A stretch of DNA of 64,000 nt from Hevea brasiliensis (taxonomy: Eukaryota; Streptophyta; Magnoliopsida; Malpighiales; Euphorbiaceae). Position 1 is the first letter of the stretch. Each line of letters opens with the position of its first letter. This document shows, piece after piece, positions 11,093 through 23,861 of the stretch. The stretch lies in NCBI RefSeq assembly GCF_030052815.1, contig NC_079501.1:99030190-99094189 (forward strand), read 5' to 3'. The position numbers and the translations under genes are program-made. The notes below the pieces were generated by a model. That model saw nothing but the letters and a program-made list of their open reading frames with translations, was not told where the DNA came from and made no database searches.

Positions 11093-11138
11093 GGTTAAAT
11101 GAGTCAGAGCTCCAACGATGGGTAACCTAACGGGAAGC
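11093..11138 (+). other. 5S rRNA internal-promoter-like block
   Basis: GGTTAAATGAGTC, then ACGATGGGTAACC and CGGGAAGC. A diverged copy, at the usual distance from the LTR start. Confidence 0.5.
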
Positions 11139-12270
11139 AACTGTGAAGATAGTTAGAAACCCTAGATCCGTGGAAAACCCTGTGGAATAATTTTTGGGAC
11201 TTCAGTGGAGAGTTATTGAGCCTTCGATAGCAATAGAATGCCAAGAAATCGCTCAAAGAATTTTCTAAATCGGTACAGACAATTTTAACTCGTTAAGCAA
11301 AATGAAGGGCATTTTGGTCATTTCACCTTCAGAGATGATTTTTGACCAACTTATCCATTTAAGTAAGTGTAGATCCATATCCTAAAATATGAATAAATAT
11401 TGCTAAAAATTTAATTAAAAAAAGTAAAAGAAATAAAATAAGAAAAGAAAATAAAAGAAATAAAATTCAAATATTATTTATTACATAAGCATGACATAGG
11501 GGTGATCTAATTAAAAACTTGGACTAATTAAAAATTGACACACTTAAATAAACAAGATAAATACTAATTAAAGAAGAAAAAGTCATCATCTTCATTTCCT
11601 TCACGTTGGCCGAACCACCATGGCCATGAACTCCTCCATTTCTTCTTCCCTTCTAGCTTGAATTTCCCTCTATTCTTACCCCAAAACCCTTAGGTCCCTT
11701 CATTAAAAATTTCACCCGCACCTTGGAGAAGTGTTTGGCTGCCAAGAATTGAAGAGAAAGTGAAGTTTAAAGCTTGAGAAAATTCTACTCACAAGGTTAG
11801 TGCTATTTTCTTCCATCTCTCTACTTGTAAACTTGAAATTGAGCATGAATATGGAAGAAATTCAAGGAAAATTGAGAAATTATTCATGTTTATTTTAAGA
11901 GGAATTTCAGCCATCTTAAGTAGTTAAGGGAAAGGATGAATTTAAGTGAAATAAATTGTGTTTATTGGAGTTGTTTAGCATGTATATATGATTAGATTAT
12001 TAGTTTTGCATGGGTTGTATGAAATGGACATTTGAGAATTAGGGTTTGAGGCGTGAAGTTAGGGTTTTGCTCATGTGTTGTGGAATTGGAGTCCTAATTG
12101 TAACACCCCTATTTGCGTAGCCTGGTATATTTCACTGTTCCGGTGATCAGTGTCGGTCCAGATAATTAAGGGGATTAGAACCACATCTAAGACAACTAGA
12201 TAAGCCCTGAACATAAATAATTAGTAATTGTTAATTAGTTAAGTATAAATAAGAAAAACAGAACATAAGA

Positions 12271-12318
12271 AGTTAAATAAGCCGAGAGTCACAGCGATGG
12301 GTGACCTTATCGGGAAGG
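12271..12318 (+). other. 5S rRNA internal-promoter-like block
   Basis: AGTTAAATAAGCC, then AGCGATGGGTGACC and TCGGGAAGG. The C-box-like core GATGGGTGACC is intact. Confidence 0.55.
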
Positions 12319-15132
12319 ACTACGAGGTTGATTTAAACTCGAATTTTGAACCGTAAAATGTGACAACGCGGTCCTTAGGACTATTGTGAACACAGTGGAA
12401 AAGGGAAAATCACAAAAAAAAAATTGTTAAGCCGGTCAAATAATTAGGTCAGGGATCCGGAAGAAATATCGAATAACTTGCAAACCGGATTGAACCGGCG
12501 AGGGGCGATTTCGTTAATTCACCCCTAGAGCTGACTCCTGACTTAACTGTCAAATAAAATTGGAGAAAAAAAATTTTCAGAATCGAGAATTAAATTAAAG
12601 AACTAATAGAAAAATAAATGCAAAAGAAAAAGAAAAAAAGAGAAAAAGTTTATGACATCACCTTCCATGACATCATGGATGATCTCATAAATAATTATTA
12701 AATTAATGAATTAATTTGATCAAGTCAATTTATGATAAATACACATAAAATAACAAAATAAAAGAAAAATTATTTTGGTCTTCTTCTTCCTAGGTTGCCG
12801 CCCCACTTCTCTCTCCCAAAGCTCCCTCACTTCATCCTCCATTAAAACTCATTTTGAGCTTGAAGAAACCCTAAATCCCACCATAGAAACCTTACTTTCC
12901 ATCATTAAATCTTGTAGTTAAACCTTGATAAGGAGTTTGACAACAAAAAGGAGAAGAAAGGAAGAAGTTTGGAGAGGTGAAAAATTCTGCTCACTTAAGG
13001 TTAGTGTTTTAACTTTCAATTTTCTATTTAAATGCATGCTTAGCTACTTAAATTAACTTAGAAATTAAAGAAAAGAAACAAAAACAATAGTTGAGGCACC
13101 GAATATGAATTTCAGCCAGCTAGGTTTTAGGTTTGAAATGAATGAATTTGGTAGATTTGAATGATTATTTGAGGTGAATGAGGTATATAGACATTAGAGG
13201 TACACTTTGATTGTTTTGAATTATGCAAATGTGTAACTAGGGTGGAGCATGTGAAAATTTGAGAAAATGGTTGAGAATTGGTCAAATGATATGTTTGACC
13301 TTGCTTGAGTTGAGGAATGGTCATGTATGACCAATTGTGGTGTGTAGGAAGTGTTAGAATTATGTTTAAATTCAGATTGCTTATGGTCATTCTGTAGGCA
13401 GCATGACTAAGGTCCCTTTCAGGGATTAAAACTGAAAATTTACCAACCCAATTGGTGTGAGGCTAATTGGGAATGAAACTAGACACAAAATGACACATTT
13501 TTCATTCCGGAATCATGCCCAATAAGTGACCATAGCATAATGAACAAATTGGCCAAATCCGGAATTGGGCACACTGCCCTGTACAAAAATGATCAAATGA
13601 ACAGTATAGCCATAAGTTGAGCTAGGCAGGTCAAAATGACCTGAAACTTTACCAATAGAAAGCTGAGATATAGCCCTAAAACTTTCATAAAGGACACAAG
13701 TCCAAATTATGCCCCTAACTAAGTCATTTAGCCACCCAAAGTTAGTGACCTAAAACTGCCTGAACCAAGTTTGGTGCTCAGAAAATCTGGGTTAGACCAA
13801 TCCGGCCAGCCATGTTCAAATATCTATAACTTGAGCTACAAAACTCCAAATGGAGTGATTCAAAAAGGGAAATAAATTTAAGACAATAAGGAACAACTTC
13901 TATGAAGAAAACGTAGCCAAATTCTAACAGAAACATGACCAATGGAACAGTGCAAAATAGGATACTAAAACTAAAAATTTGAAATTTTACCTAAAAGACT
14001 TAAGTTTTGAGAAAACAACCAAAACCAACAAATTAGGTAACCAAAATGTGGTATGTGAGAGGAAATAGAATTCCCACACCTATTAAGCCTTAGAAAGTCA
14101 ACAAATTGACTTGAATAGTATCATGAATAGTAACCCCAAAATACAAATTTTAAAGAACGTTAAGTTTAGCATATTAAAGCTGGGTATAAGTAGAGTTGAA
14201 TTTATTTGTGGAGTTATGATAAATTGTGATACTGGAACACTGTGAAACTATGTGTTTCAGTGGAAAAGAATACCGAGAAAGAACTCGAGATATCGAGTCA
14301 AGGCCAAGAGGCGACTTGTATAAGGTTTGTGCACAACTAACTATTTTGTTACTTTTCACTTCTAAATTGATTTGAACAAGTTTATTTTATGACTTATGAT
14401 TTTGTTGTGTTGAGAATTTTAACTTATTGAATGAAATTGTATAATTAAAATATAAATTTTCTTATGCATTTGATGATTTATTGCATGGTTTTGAGGATTG
14501 TAAATTTCAAGTTTGATGTGTTGCCAACCTTGAGCATTAATTTATGATGATTCAATATGTTAATGGTTTGTAAACACTTGGTAAATAGAAATTTTTTTGA
14601 ATATGATTTGAATCCACAGTTGACATGGCAATATATGTTGTGAATTCTCATTAGCTTGTCTAGTGAGATATCTCCTCCACTAGATGGGGTGAGTTCCTTC
14701 CTCTCTGGCTTGCCAGTTGGGGAAGAGTTTGAATGAGTACTCATATATACTAGCTAGTCTTTGTTCCTCCCTTTTAGCCTCAATTATTGGGAGAGTTTGA
14801 AATGTCGTGGTGTATAACACGATATCTATTTGAATTTTTGGTCATGGGTTCAAATATGTAAATTATTGACAATACCCTTTAAATTATGCATAGTTTGATA
14901 AATTGTGGTTGAAATAAATAATTTATCAGTGATTCAAAATATTTTTGTATTTTTTCGAGATTTATAATTACTATTTGATCAAAATATTATTCAAATAAAT
15001 AATTTACATTAATGAAAATATTGATTTCTGAATGTTATGAATTTTGAAGAATTTAGAAATTTTAAATTTTATTTGTTATGAATTGTCAAGCATAACTTGT
15101 ATTAAGTTTTAAATTATTAGTTTGTGCACCAT

Positions 15133-15172
15133 TGAGTTCACCACTCAGCGATAGCTTTGTATGCTATCGCAG
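15133..15172 (+). other. Two-hairpin LTR module (best copy)
   Basis: Stem 1 is TGAGT/ACTCA. Stem 2 is a perfect 8-bp GCGATAGC/GCTATCGC with a 7-base loop (15148-15155 with 15163-15170), followed by AG/GTG. Confidence 0.7.
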
Positions 15173-15860
15173 GTGAAAGGAATAATAAAGCAGCTGAGTA
15201 AGATTTCTAAAAAGACGTAGTGAGACTATCTTCGGTTATATCACAGGTATACCCTTGTACATTAGATTTTGATGTAATTCTGTAATTATATGTATGAAAT
15301 TTCCTTTGAGCAGTTGTACCAACTCTTTTGTAATATATTTTTGGATTGTAATCAAATACAAATTACTGTAAGGTTATCTTGAGATTTTATGTTTTTATAA
15401 AGTTTTATACTACTAAATTTTTAATACTCCCATAAATGTAAATATTAATTTTGTTATCTTCATGAGATATTTCAATGTTTGATTTAATTTAAACTGTGTA
15501 TTGAGTTGCTTGTGTTGATTTGTGAAATGAGATTGAATAATGGAGTTGTGATTGAGAAAAATATTGGGAGTGTCTTTATTTTCAGGTTTTGAAGAACTGT
15601 TTTCTCAAAATACAGATGGCACTCTGCCGAAATTTTTATAAAAATTGCAGAGATTTTAAATATCTAAAAATTAGATTTATGTTTAGACTTTAAATAAAGA
15701 TTTTTAATATCTGAAAAAAATTTTACCCACCAATTTAAAAATGAACGACAAATTATCCTTTGTAGTATATTTAATGGGTTACCGGTAGGCAAAATACTGT
15801 AATTCATTAGGTGTACTACGAGAGTATGTTACATCTTACGAGGAGTAGGGTGTGACACTA

Positions 15861-15879
15861 ATGGTCAATTAGTGACCAT
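15861..15879 (+). other. Hairpin ATGGTCA-ATTAG-TGACCAT
   Basis: Perfect 7-bp stem next to the right TSD of the nested LTR-B; the same element is at 21304. Confidence 0.5.
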
Positions 15880-17652
15880 TTGATGAATTTTGACCTTAAA
15901 TTGGAAACCATTGTGGCATTGGAATTGAAAATGGTATGCTACCTCATTGTTTGGAATCTGGACCCTTAGAGGCCAGTGTGTTTAGACAACCCTAGTTGGA
16001 CTTGTGTAGCTCCAATTGGTGCAAGGCTAATTGGAGGTGAAATTAGACACATAATGCAACATTTTTTGTGAAGAAACCCTATCCAGAAAACTAATTTAAG
16101 TTGACCAAAAAATTGCCTCAATCCGGGTAACACACAAGCTGTCCCTGGAAAATAACCAAATGAACAGTATTTATTCAAATGGTCATAACTCAGTGTAGAA
16201 ATGTCCAATTGACCTGATCTTTATATCAATGGAAAGGTTAGACAATTTGGAACAACATCCATGAAGAACACAAACCCAAATTCTGACCATAACCCATCTG
16301 AAATGTTAGCCAAAGTCAGGAACCAAAACTGCCCAGAAATTCTGGGTAAAAATCAATCCGGCCAGCCTTAATAAAATTAGCATAACTTGAGCTACAAAAC
16401 TTCAAATTGAGTGATTCAAAAAGAGAATTAAAGAAGACACAACAAAGAACAACTTTGATAAAGAGAGTCTAGCTAAATTTTTACTGTATAATGTCCAATG
16501 GAATAGTAAACACAAGCCATGTAATCTGAAATTTTGAATTAACATTTAATTAGCTTTGAAATGGAATTTGCAACAAATTCCAACAATTGTAGCATTCAAA
16601 ATGTGGTATGTTGGGGTTATTAGCACTAACATACCGATATTGTTTATGAAAAATTTAATATTTTGATTGACTAGTAAGGTGAATAGTAATCAAAATGATA
16701 TTACAAATTAAGATGGAGACCTAGAACCAATTCTAAGCCTAAATGCTTAGAATTGTATGACAAATGTGGACTATCCATCTGAGTCAAAATTGTTAGAGGG
16801 AAATTAAGGCCATAAATTTGAAATCTATGAAATATTCATGAATTACTTAAAATATGAATGGTAATTCACCTAAATTATGTGAATAGGCAGTTAGGGCTTA
16901 TATGCCCATTACTAATAGAATTCATAATATATTAGTGATTCAACTTAAAATATGAAATTGTAATTAATATAAGTAGATTGTGAAACGTATAAATGAGATG
17001 AAGTCATCATAACGATTTATGTTTCATTGTAATTAGAACAATAATAATAATATCCTACCCAATAAGTGGTACATGAGAGGAAATAAGGTGAATTATAAAT
17101 ACTTAGTAAGCAAAATATTTTCTGAATTATGAATAGTAATTTATATAAATATTATAGTGCATAAATGAATCACATAAATGTGAGAATGGGATAATCATTA
17201 ATCAATTGACTATAACTAGAGTTATACTATTTCAAAGTAAATAAGTAAAAAGGGAAATTTAAGTTAATCTGAAATCCATGAATTGTTCATGGATTACTTG
17301 GAATATGAATGATAATCTACATAAATATTGTAATGATTAAATGGATTATATGAATGTATGAATGGGACATTAGTTCTCATTATTGGAGAAAGGAAGAATG
17401 TTTTGAGTACAATGGTACATGAGAACCATTGTTGTGAATTATGATCAATATGGATGATATAATGAATATATATATTATGATGAATATATAAACTATGTAG
17501 AATTGTGATTTAGAAATTTATGCTTTTACTGGAAACAGAATTTAATGATAAAAATTATAATTGGAATTTATAATGAAATAATAAAATATATTAACATTAA
17601 ATGGTACTAATGTGCTCATGTATTACCTAGACACGAGTGTCAGATTGGATAG

Positions 17653-17666
17653 ATTGGCATGCCAAT
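17653..17666 (+). other. 14-bp palindrome in LTR-A
   Basis: ATTGGCATGCCAAT is a perfect palindrome about 20 bp after the inverted repeat GACAC/GTGTC. It is repeated at 23138-23151. Confidence 0.6.
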
Positions 17667-18332
17667 AGGGTATTGTTTGAGCAGTACTGCGTAAGACTTT
17701 ATGCCTATATTTGTGGCTTTATGTCCGCCTTCATGGCTTGTATATCCGATTATCTGTTACCATGGCTTTTTAGCCATATTAATTGCATACGTAGTTGACG
17801 TTCCGTATTTCATTTCTCGTGGTATGACGGCCCGAGACACCACGGTGTCCAGTGCCCAATGACCCGCTTATCCAGTTTAGTCAGCCTGTCATAGGTTATT
17901 TGGGCAATGAAATAAATTAAGAATATTAGAAATTAAAAATATTAGAAATTAAATAAATGAGTTAGAAAGACTTGAAAAGAATTAGTTAGAATTAAGAATA
18001 TTAGTTATTATGAAATGATCCAAACCACATAAAAATTTTTTTAAGTAAAGTGATAAAAGATTAGCAAAAATAGGTATAACTTAAATAAATACTACAAATG
18101 TACCTTCCATAACCATATGAATATAAACTTAGTATTTTTATTAATTTTGTATTTTATATATTATTACTGTGAATTTAGGAACTAAGCGCTTCCAAAGAGG
18201 AATAAATTAGAACAAAAGATAGTTAACACTAGAAATATCATATTAAATTAAATTAAATTTTTTAGTATCTAAATAATGCTTCATTTCTTTCTATATTTGT
18301 ATATATTATTTTCTTGTTATATTATCACACCA

Positions 18333-18376
18333 CTAAGCAGAAATGCTTAGCGAGATGGATTGTTTCCTTCGTGCAG
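18333..18376 (+). other. Two-hairpin LTR module (second stem decayed)
   Basis: Stem 1 CTAAGC/GCTTAG is intact. Stem 2 CGAGA/TCGTG has one mismatch and one wobble. Followed by CAG/GTAC. Confidence 0.55.
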
Positions 18377-19061
18377 GTACTCAAGCTAAAACCCGGTGGA
18401 CATTAGACTGGGATTTTTGGAGTCCGGATCTGCAGAAGTGTCAGAAGTATTCAAGGTTGTCACCTCCTCAGCAATGAATGAAGATAGGGCTCACAAAAGT
18501 CATATTATGTATTTTGTGCATTATAATTAGTTATTATGTTGAAATATAAATTATGGAATTGTAATTAATTTGTATATCATGTAAATTATGAATTTATGTA
18601 AGTAGTTTGTAGATCATGTAAATTAACAAAGTGTGAGAATTTTGATATATGAATTGAATATTTCTTTGTAAATATGAATATTTATTTATGCTTAGAATGA
18701 ATGGAAATTTTAAAGTTTGAGAAATTGAGATTTGATGAGATTATGTTGAATATATTTCGAGTTTAGAGATATGATAAATATAATTGTGAGTATTTTTAAC
18801 AGGCTTCGAAGAATTGGTTTCCCAATTTTTAGCCGGTACTCTGCCGGATTTTCTGAAAAATTATTCAGAATCCTAAATTAATTCAAAATTTCAATAAATG
18901 ACACAAATGGCATAAATTTCACTTAGTGACTTTTAATAAATATATTAAGAAATAATAAATTAATTTCGAATATGGAATAAGACAAGATAAGGTGCTTTGA
19001 CACTCTGTGTGACATGCCTTGCTCGGCTACACTCTAGATGGATGAGGGGTGTCACATTTGT

Positions 19062-19073
19062 TGATATCAGAGC
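19062..19073 (+). other. Primer-binding site, one mismatch
   Basis: TGATATCAGAGC, five bases after the LTR end; one change from the usual tRNA-iMet site. Confidence 0.85.
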
Positions 19074-19198
19074 ATGGTTTAAGCGTTCCTAGGCATCGAT
19101 AGATAGAATAAGATTGTGTGCATAACATGCATTGCATTCATAAGAGTCGAGGTGACACTAATACAGATTTGTTTTCTCTGATTATTTTAGGTTATGGT

Positions 19199-20065
19199 AT
19201 GGACTCAAAATCGCAGAGGGCAATAGAGGAGGAAGTAGTAAGCCGTACCCCTGCTGTGATTAATGTTGGAGACAGGGGAGGTCTTACTCCACCAGTAACA
19301 AAGGGGTCTGCACAACCCCAACAAGCTTTATTGGAGCAGATGATCGAGTATTTTAGACAGATTACTGGGGCTATTCCGCCACCACAACCACAACAGAAGT
19401 CACCTTTGGAAAAAATTAGAAAGTATGGGGCTGTAGATTTCAAAGGCAGAATGGAAGACGATTCTATAGCTGCAGAGTATTGGTTAGAAATGACTGAAAG
19501 AGTCCTGTAGCAGCTCCATTGTACCCCAAAACAAAGTTTAGAGTGTTCAGTTTCACTACTACAAGAAGCTACATATCGTTGGTGGGATACTATAATCAAG
19601 ATAGTGCCGCTAGCCAAGGTAACTTGGGATTTCCTTCTGATAGAGTTCAGAAAGAAATATATTAACTGTGTCCATAAAGAAGAACATAATAGAATGGATG
19701 GTCAACAGAGAAGAGATTTTGGTCAGTCTAGTAATAAGAAGCCTAGAGAACTATTAAGTCAGACATCTGATTTGAGTAGGAGATAGAGGCTCAGGCCCAT
19801 GCCCAGAAGAGGTCAACTAGAGACATCAGTAGTGAACACATCAGGGCTAGCAATGAGAAGTTCTACCCCAAAAAAATGTGGCCATTGTAACAAGTGGCAT
19901 AAAGGTGAATGTAGGGGGTTGACTGGAGCCTGTTATAGATGTGGGGCCATGGAATATTTTCTGAAGGATTGCCCTCAGAGGAGGCTATATGCTATGGAGG
20001 CTGGAGAGGAGTCAGGTCCAGACAATAAAAAGGCAACACAGGGAAATGAAGAAGCAAGGAGGTAG
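19199..20065 (+). pseudogene. gag-like protein, broken, gag-only element
   Basis: A close relative of the gag at 9999. The ATG at 19199 opens MDSKSQ. In-frame TAG stops fall at 19508-19510 and 19784-19786, and the natural end is at 20063-20065. The gag region (AAEYWLEMTERVL, RWWDTI, EFRKKYI) is followed by the same deletion of about 100 residues, a basic linker, and two zinc-binding motifs. The first (CGHCNKWHKGEC) is intact. In the second the histidine is replaced by tyrosine (CYRCGAMEYFLKDC), which should abolish zinc binding. Non-functional, but less damaged than the neighbouring copy. Confidence 0.87.
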
Positions 20066-20300
20066 CAGCTCCTCGACTACGTACATCAGGTAAATTTCGA
20101 GGATGAAATTTTTGTTAGAGGGAAAGAATTGTGACATCCTCACTTTAGATAGTCCGTACGTTCTATTGTTTTGGTGATCAATGTCTGTCTGGACAGCCAG
20201 AATATCTGGAACTATATTTAAATTAGAGTAATGAGTCATAAATAACCTAAAAGATGATAAGAAAAATTAAGGAAAAATTGTAAGAAAAGAAATGTAATGA

Positions 20301-20346
20301 GGTTAAATAAATCGAAGCTCCAGTGATAGGTAACCTAACGGGAAGC
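20301..20346 (+). other. 5S rRNA internal-promoter-like block (diverged)
   Basis: GGTTAAATAAATC, then GTGATAGGTAACC and CGGGAAGC. Confidence 0.45.
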
Positions 20347-21303
20347 GACTGTGAAGACAGTTAGCAACCCTAAACCCGTGAAAAACCCTGTGGAATAACT
20401 TTTCAAACTCCAATGGAGAGTTATTGAGCCTTAGATAGCAATAGAATGCCAAGAAATCGCTCAGAGAATTTTCTAAACCGGTACAGACAATTTTAGCTCG
20501 TTAAGCAAAACGAAGGGCATTTTGGTCATTTCACCTTCAGAGATGATTTTTGACCAACTTATCCATTTAAGTAAGTGAGATCCATATCCTAAAATATGAA
20601 TAAATATTGCTAAAAATTTAATTAAAAAAAAGTAAAAGAAATAAAATAAGAAAAGAAAATAAAAGAAATAAAATTCAAATATTATTTATTACATAAGCAT
20701 GACATAGGGTGATCTAATTAAAAACTTGGACTAATTAAAAATTGACACACTTAAATAAACAAGATAAATACTAATTAAAGAAGAAAAGTCATCATCTTCA
20801 TTTCCTTCACGTTGGCCGAACCACCATGGCCATGAACTCCTCCATTTCTTCTTCCCTTCTAGCTTGAATTTCCCTCTATTCTTACCCCAAAACCCTTAGG
20901 TCCCTTCACTAAAAATTTCACCCGCACCTCGGAGAAGTGTTTGGTTGCCAAGAATTGAAGAGAAAGTGAAGTTTAAAGCTTGGGAAAATTCTGCTCACAA
21001 GGTTAGTGCTATTTTCTTCCATCTCTCTACTTGTAAACTTGAAATTGAGCATGAATATGGAAGGAAATTCAAGGGAAATTGAGAAATTATTTATGTTTAT
21101 TTTAAGAGGAATTTTGGCTAGCTTAAGTAGTTAAGGGAATGGATGAATTTAAGTGAAATAAATTGTGTTTATTATAGTTGTTTAGTGTGTATATATGATT
21201 AGATTGTTAGTTCTGCATGGGTTGTATAAAATGGATATTTGAGAATTAGGGTTTGAGGCGTGAAGTTAGGGTTTTGCTCATGTGTTGTGGAATTGGAGTC
21301 CTA

Positions 21304-21322
21304 ATGGTCAATTAGTGACCAT
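21304..21322 (+). other. Hairpin ATGGTCA-ATTAG-TGACCAT
   Basis: Perfect 7-bp stem, intact in the uninterrupted LTR. Confidence 0.55.
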
Positions 21323-23114
21323 TTGATGAATTTTGACCTTAAATTGGAAACCATTGTGGCATTGGAATTGAAAATGGTATGTTGCCTCATTGTTTGGAAT
21401 CTGGACCCTTAGAGTCCAGTGTGTTTGGACAACCCTAGTTGGACTTGTGTAGCACCAATTGGTGCAAGGCCAATTGAAGGTGAAATTAGACACATAATGC
21501 AACATTTTTTATGAAGAAACCCTCCCCAAAAAAACCAATTTAAGTTGACCTAAAAATAGCCTCAATCCGGGTGACACACAAACTGTCCTTGGAAAATGAC
21601 CAAATGAACAGTATTTGTTCAAATTGCCATAACTCAGTGTAGAAATGTCCAATTGACCTGATCTTTATATCAATGGAAAGATTAGACAATTTAGAACAAC
21701 TTTCATGAAGAATATAAATCCAAATTCTGACCATAACCCATCCGAAATGTTAGCCAAAGTCAGGAAATCAAAACTGCCATAACCATTTCTGCCCAGAAAT
21801 TCTGGGTAAAAATCAATCCGGCCAACCTTAATGAAATTAGCATAACTTGAGCTACAAAACTCCAAATGGAGTGATTCAAAAAGAGAATTAAATAAGACAC
21901 AATAAGGGACAACTTTGATAAAGAGAGTCTAGCCAAGTTTTTAATGTAGCAATGTCCGATGGAATAGTAAACACAAGTCATGAAATCTGAAAATTTGAAT
22001 TAATATTTAATTAGCTTTGAAATGGAATTTGCAACAAATTCCAATAATTGTAGAATTCAAAATGTGGTATGTTGGGGTTATTAGAACTAACATACCTATT
22101 GTTTATAAAAAAAGTCAACATTTTGATTGACTAGTAAGGTGAATAGTAATCAAAATGATATTGCAAATTAAGATGGAGACCTAGAACCAATTCTAAGCCT
22201 AAATGCTTGGAATCGTATGACAAATGTAGACTATGCATCTTAGTCAAAATTGTTAGAGGGAAATTAATACCATAAATTTAAAATCCATGAAATATTCATA
22301 AATTACCTGAAATATTCATAAATTACCTGAAATATGAATGGTAATTCACCTAAATTATGTGAATAGGTAGTTAGGGCTTATATGCCCATCACTAATAGAA
22401 TTTATAATATATTAGTAATTCAACTTAAAATATGAAATTGTAATTAGTATAAGTAGATTATCAAATATATAAATGAGATGAAGTCATCATGAGGATTTAT
22501 GTTTCATTGTAATTAGAACAATAATAATAATATCCTACCCAATAAGTGGTACATGAGAGGAAATAAGGTGAATTATAAATACTTAGTAAGCAAAATATTT
22601 TCTGAATTATGAATAGTAATTTATATAAATATTATAGCGAATAAATGAATCACATAAATGTAAGAATGGGACAATCATTAATCAATTGACTATAACTAGA
22701 GTTATACTACTTCAAAGTAAATAAGTAAAAAGGGAAATTTAAGTTAATCTGAAATCCATGAATTGTTCATGGATTACTTGGAATATGAATGATAATCTAC
22801 ATAAATATTGTAATGATTAAATAGATTATATGAATGTATGAATGGGATGTTAGTTTTCATTATTGGAGAAAGGAAAAATGTTTTGAGTACAATGGTACAT
22901 GAGAACCATTGTTGTGAATTATAATAAATATAGATGATATAATGAATATATATATATATATTATGATGAATATATAAACTATGTAGAATTGTGATTTAGA
23001 AATTTATCCTTCTATTAGGAACATAATTAAATGATAAAAATTATAATTGAAACTATAATGAAATAATAAAATATATTAACATTAAATGGTACTAATGTGC
23101 CCATGTATTGCCTA

Positions 23115-23151
23115 GACACGAGTGTCAGATTGGATAGATTGGCATGCCAAT
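23115..23151 (+). other. Inverted repeat plus 14-bp palindrome in LTR-A
   Basis: GACAC-GA-GTGTC (23115-23126) followed by the palindrome ATTGGCATGCCAAT (23138-23151). Confidence 0.6.
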
Positions 23152-23817
23152 AGGGTATTATTTGACTAGTACTGCGTAAGGCTTTATGTCTGTATTTGTG
23201 GTTTTATACCCGCCTTCATGGCTTTTATATCCGATTATCTGTTACCATGGCTTTTTAGCCATATTAATTGCATACGCGGTTGACATTCCATAATTCACAT
23301 CCCATGGTATGATGGCCCGAGACACCACGGTGTCCAGTGCCCAGTGACCCGCTTATCCAGTTTAGTCAGCCTATTATAGGTTACTTGAGCAGTGAAATAA
23401 ATTAAGAATATTAGAAATTAAAAATATTAAAAATTAAAAAAATGAGTTAGAAAGACTTGAAAATAATTAGTTAGAATTAAGAATATTAGTTATTATGAAA
23501 TGATCCAAACCACATAAAAATTTTTTTAAGTAAAGTGATAAAAAATTAGCAAAAATAGGTATAACTTAAATAAATACTACAAATGTACCTTCTATAACCA
23601 TATGAATATAAACTTAGTATTTTTATTAATTTTGTTTTTTATATATTATTACTATGAATTTAGGAACTAATCGCTTCCAAAGAGGAACAAATTAGAATAA
23701 AAGATAGTTAATACTAGAAATATCTTATTAAATTAAATTAAAATTCTGAGTATCTAAATGATGCTTCATTTCTTTCTTTATTTGTATCTATTATTTTTTT
23801 GTTATATCATTGCACCA

Positions 23818-23861
23818 CTAAGCAAAAAAGCTTAGCGCGATGGATTGTTTCCTTCGCGCAG
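23818..23861 (+). other. Two-hairpin LTR module
   Basis: CTAAGC/GCTTAG and CGCGA/TCGCG, both perfect, followed by CAG/GTAC. Confidence 0.65.

Larger units (their letters stand above)
12099..15857 (+). repeat. LTR-B, lone LTR nested in LTR-A
   Basis: A 3759-bp copy with ends TGTAACACCCC and GGGTGTGACA and a perfect TSD CTAAT (12094-12098 and 15858-15862). The uninterrupted site is visible in the sister LTR at 21299-21310. It carries a 5S-like block (12271), a possible splice donor (13000) and the best two-hairpin module (15133). No coding region. Confidence 0.93.
10930..19056 (+). repeat. LTR-A, shared middle LTR of the array, interrupted by LTR-B
   Basis: The LTR starts TGTGACATC after a purine tract and ends GGGTGTCACA before a primer site. 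Without the nested LTR-B (12099-15857) it is about 4.37 kb. It aligns along its length with 20130-24539. It serves both as 3' LTR for the internal domain 9948-10929 and as 5' LTR for 19057-20129. Stretches of more than 300 bp with no named feature inside it are ordinary AT-rich LTR sequence. Confidence 0.88.
19057..20129 (+). mobile_element. Internal domain 2 of the LTR-A array, gag only
   Basis: About 1.07 kb from primer site to polypurine tract (about 20114-20129, AGAGGGAAAGAAT). It contains the leader, one gag pseudogene and nothing of pol. Together with the LTRs on both sides it forms a gag-only non-autonomous element (TR-GAG type). Confidence 0.88.
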
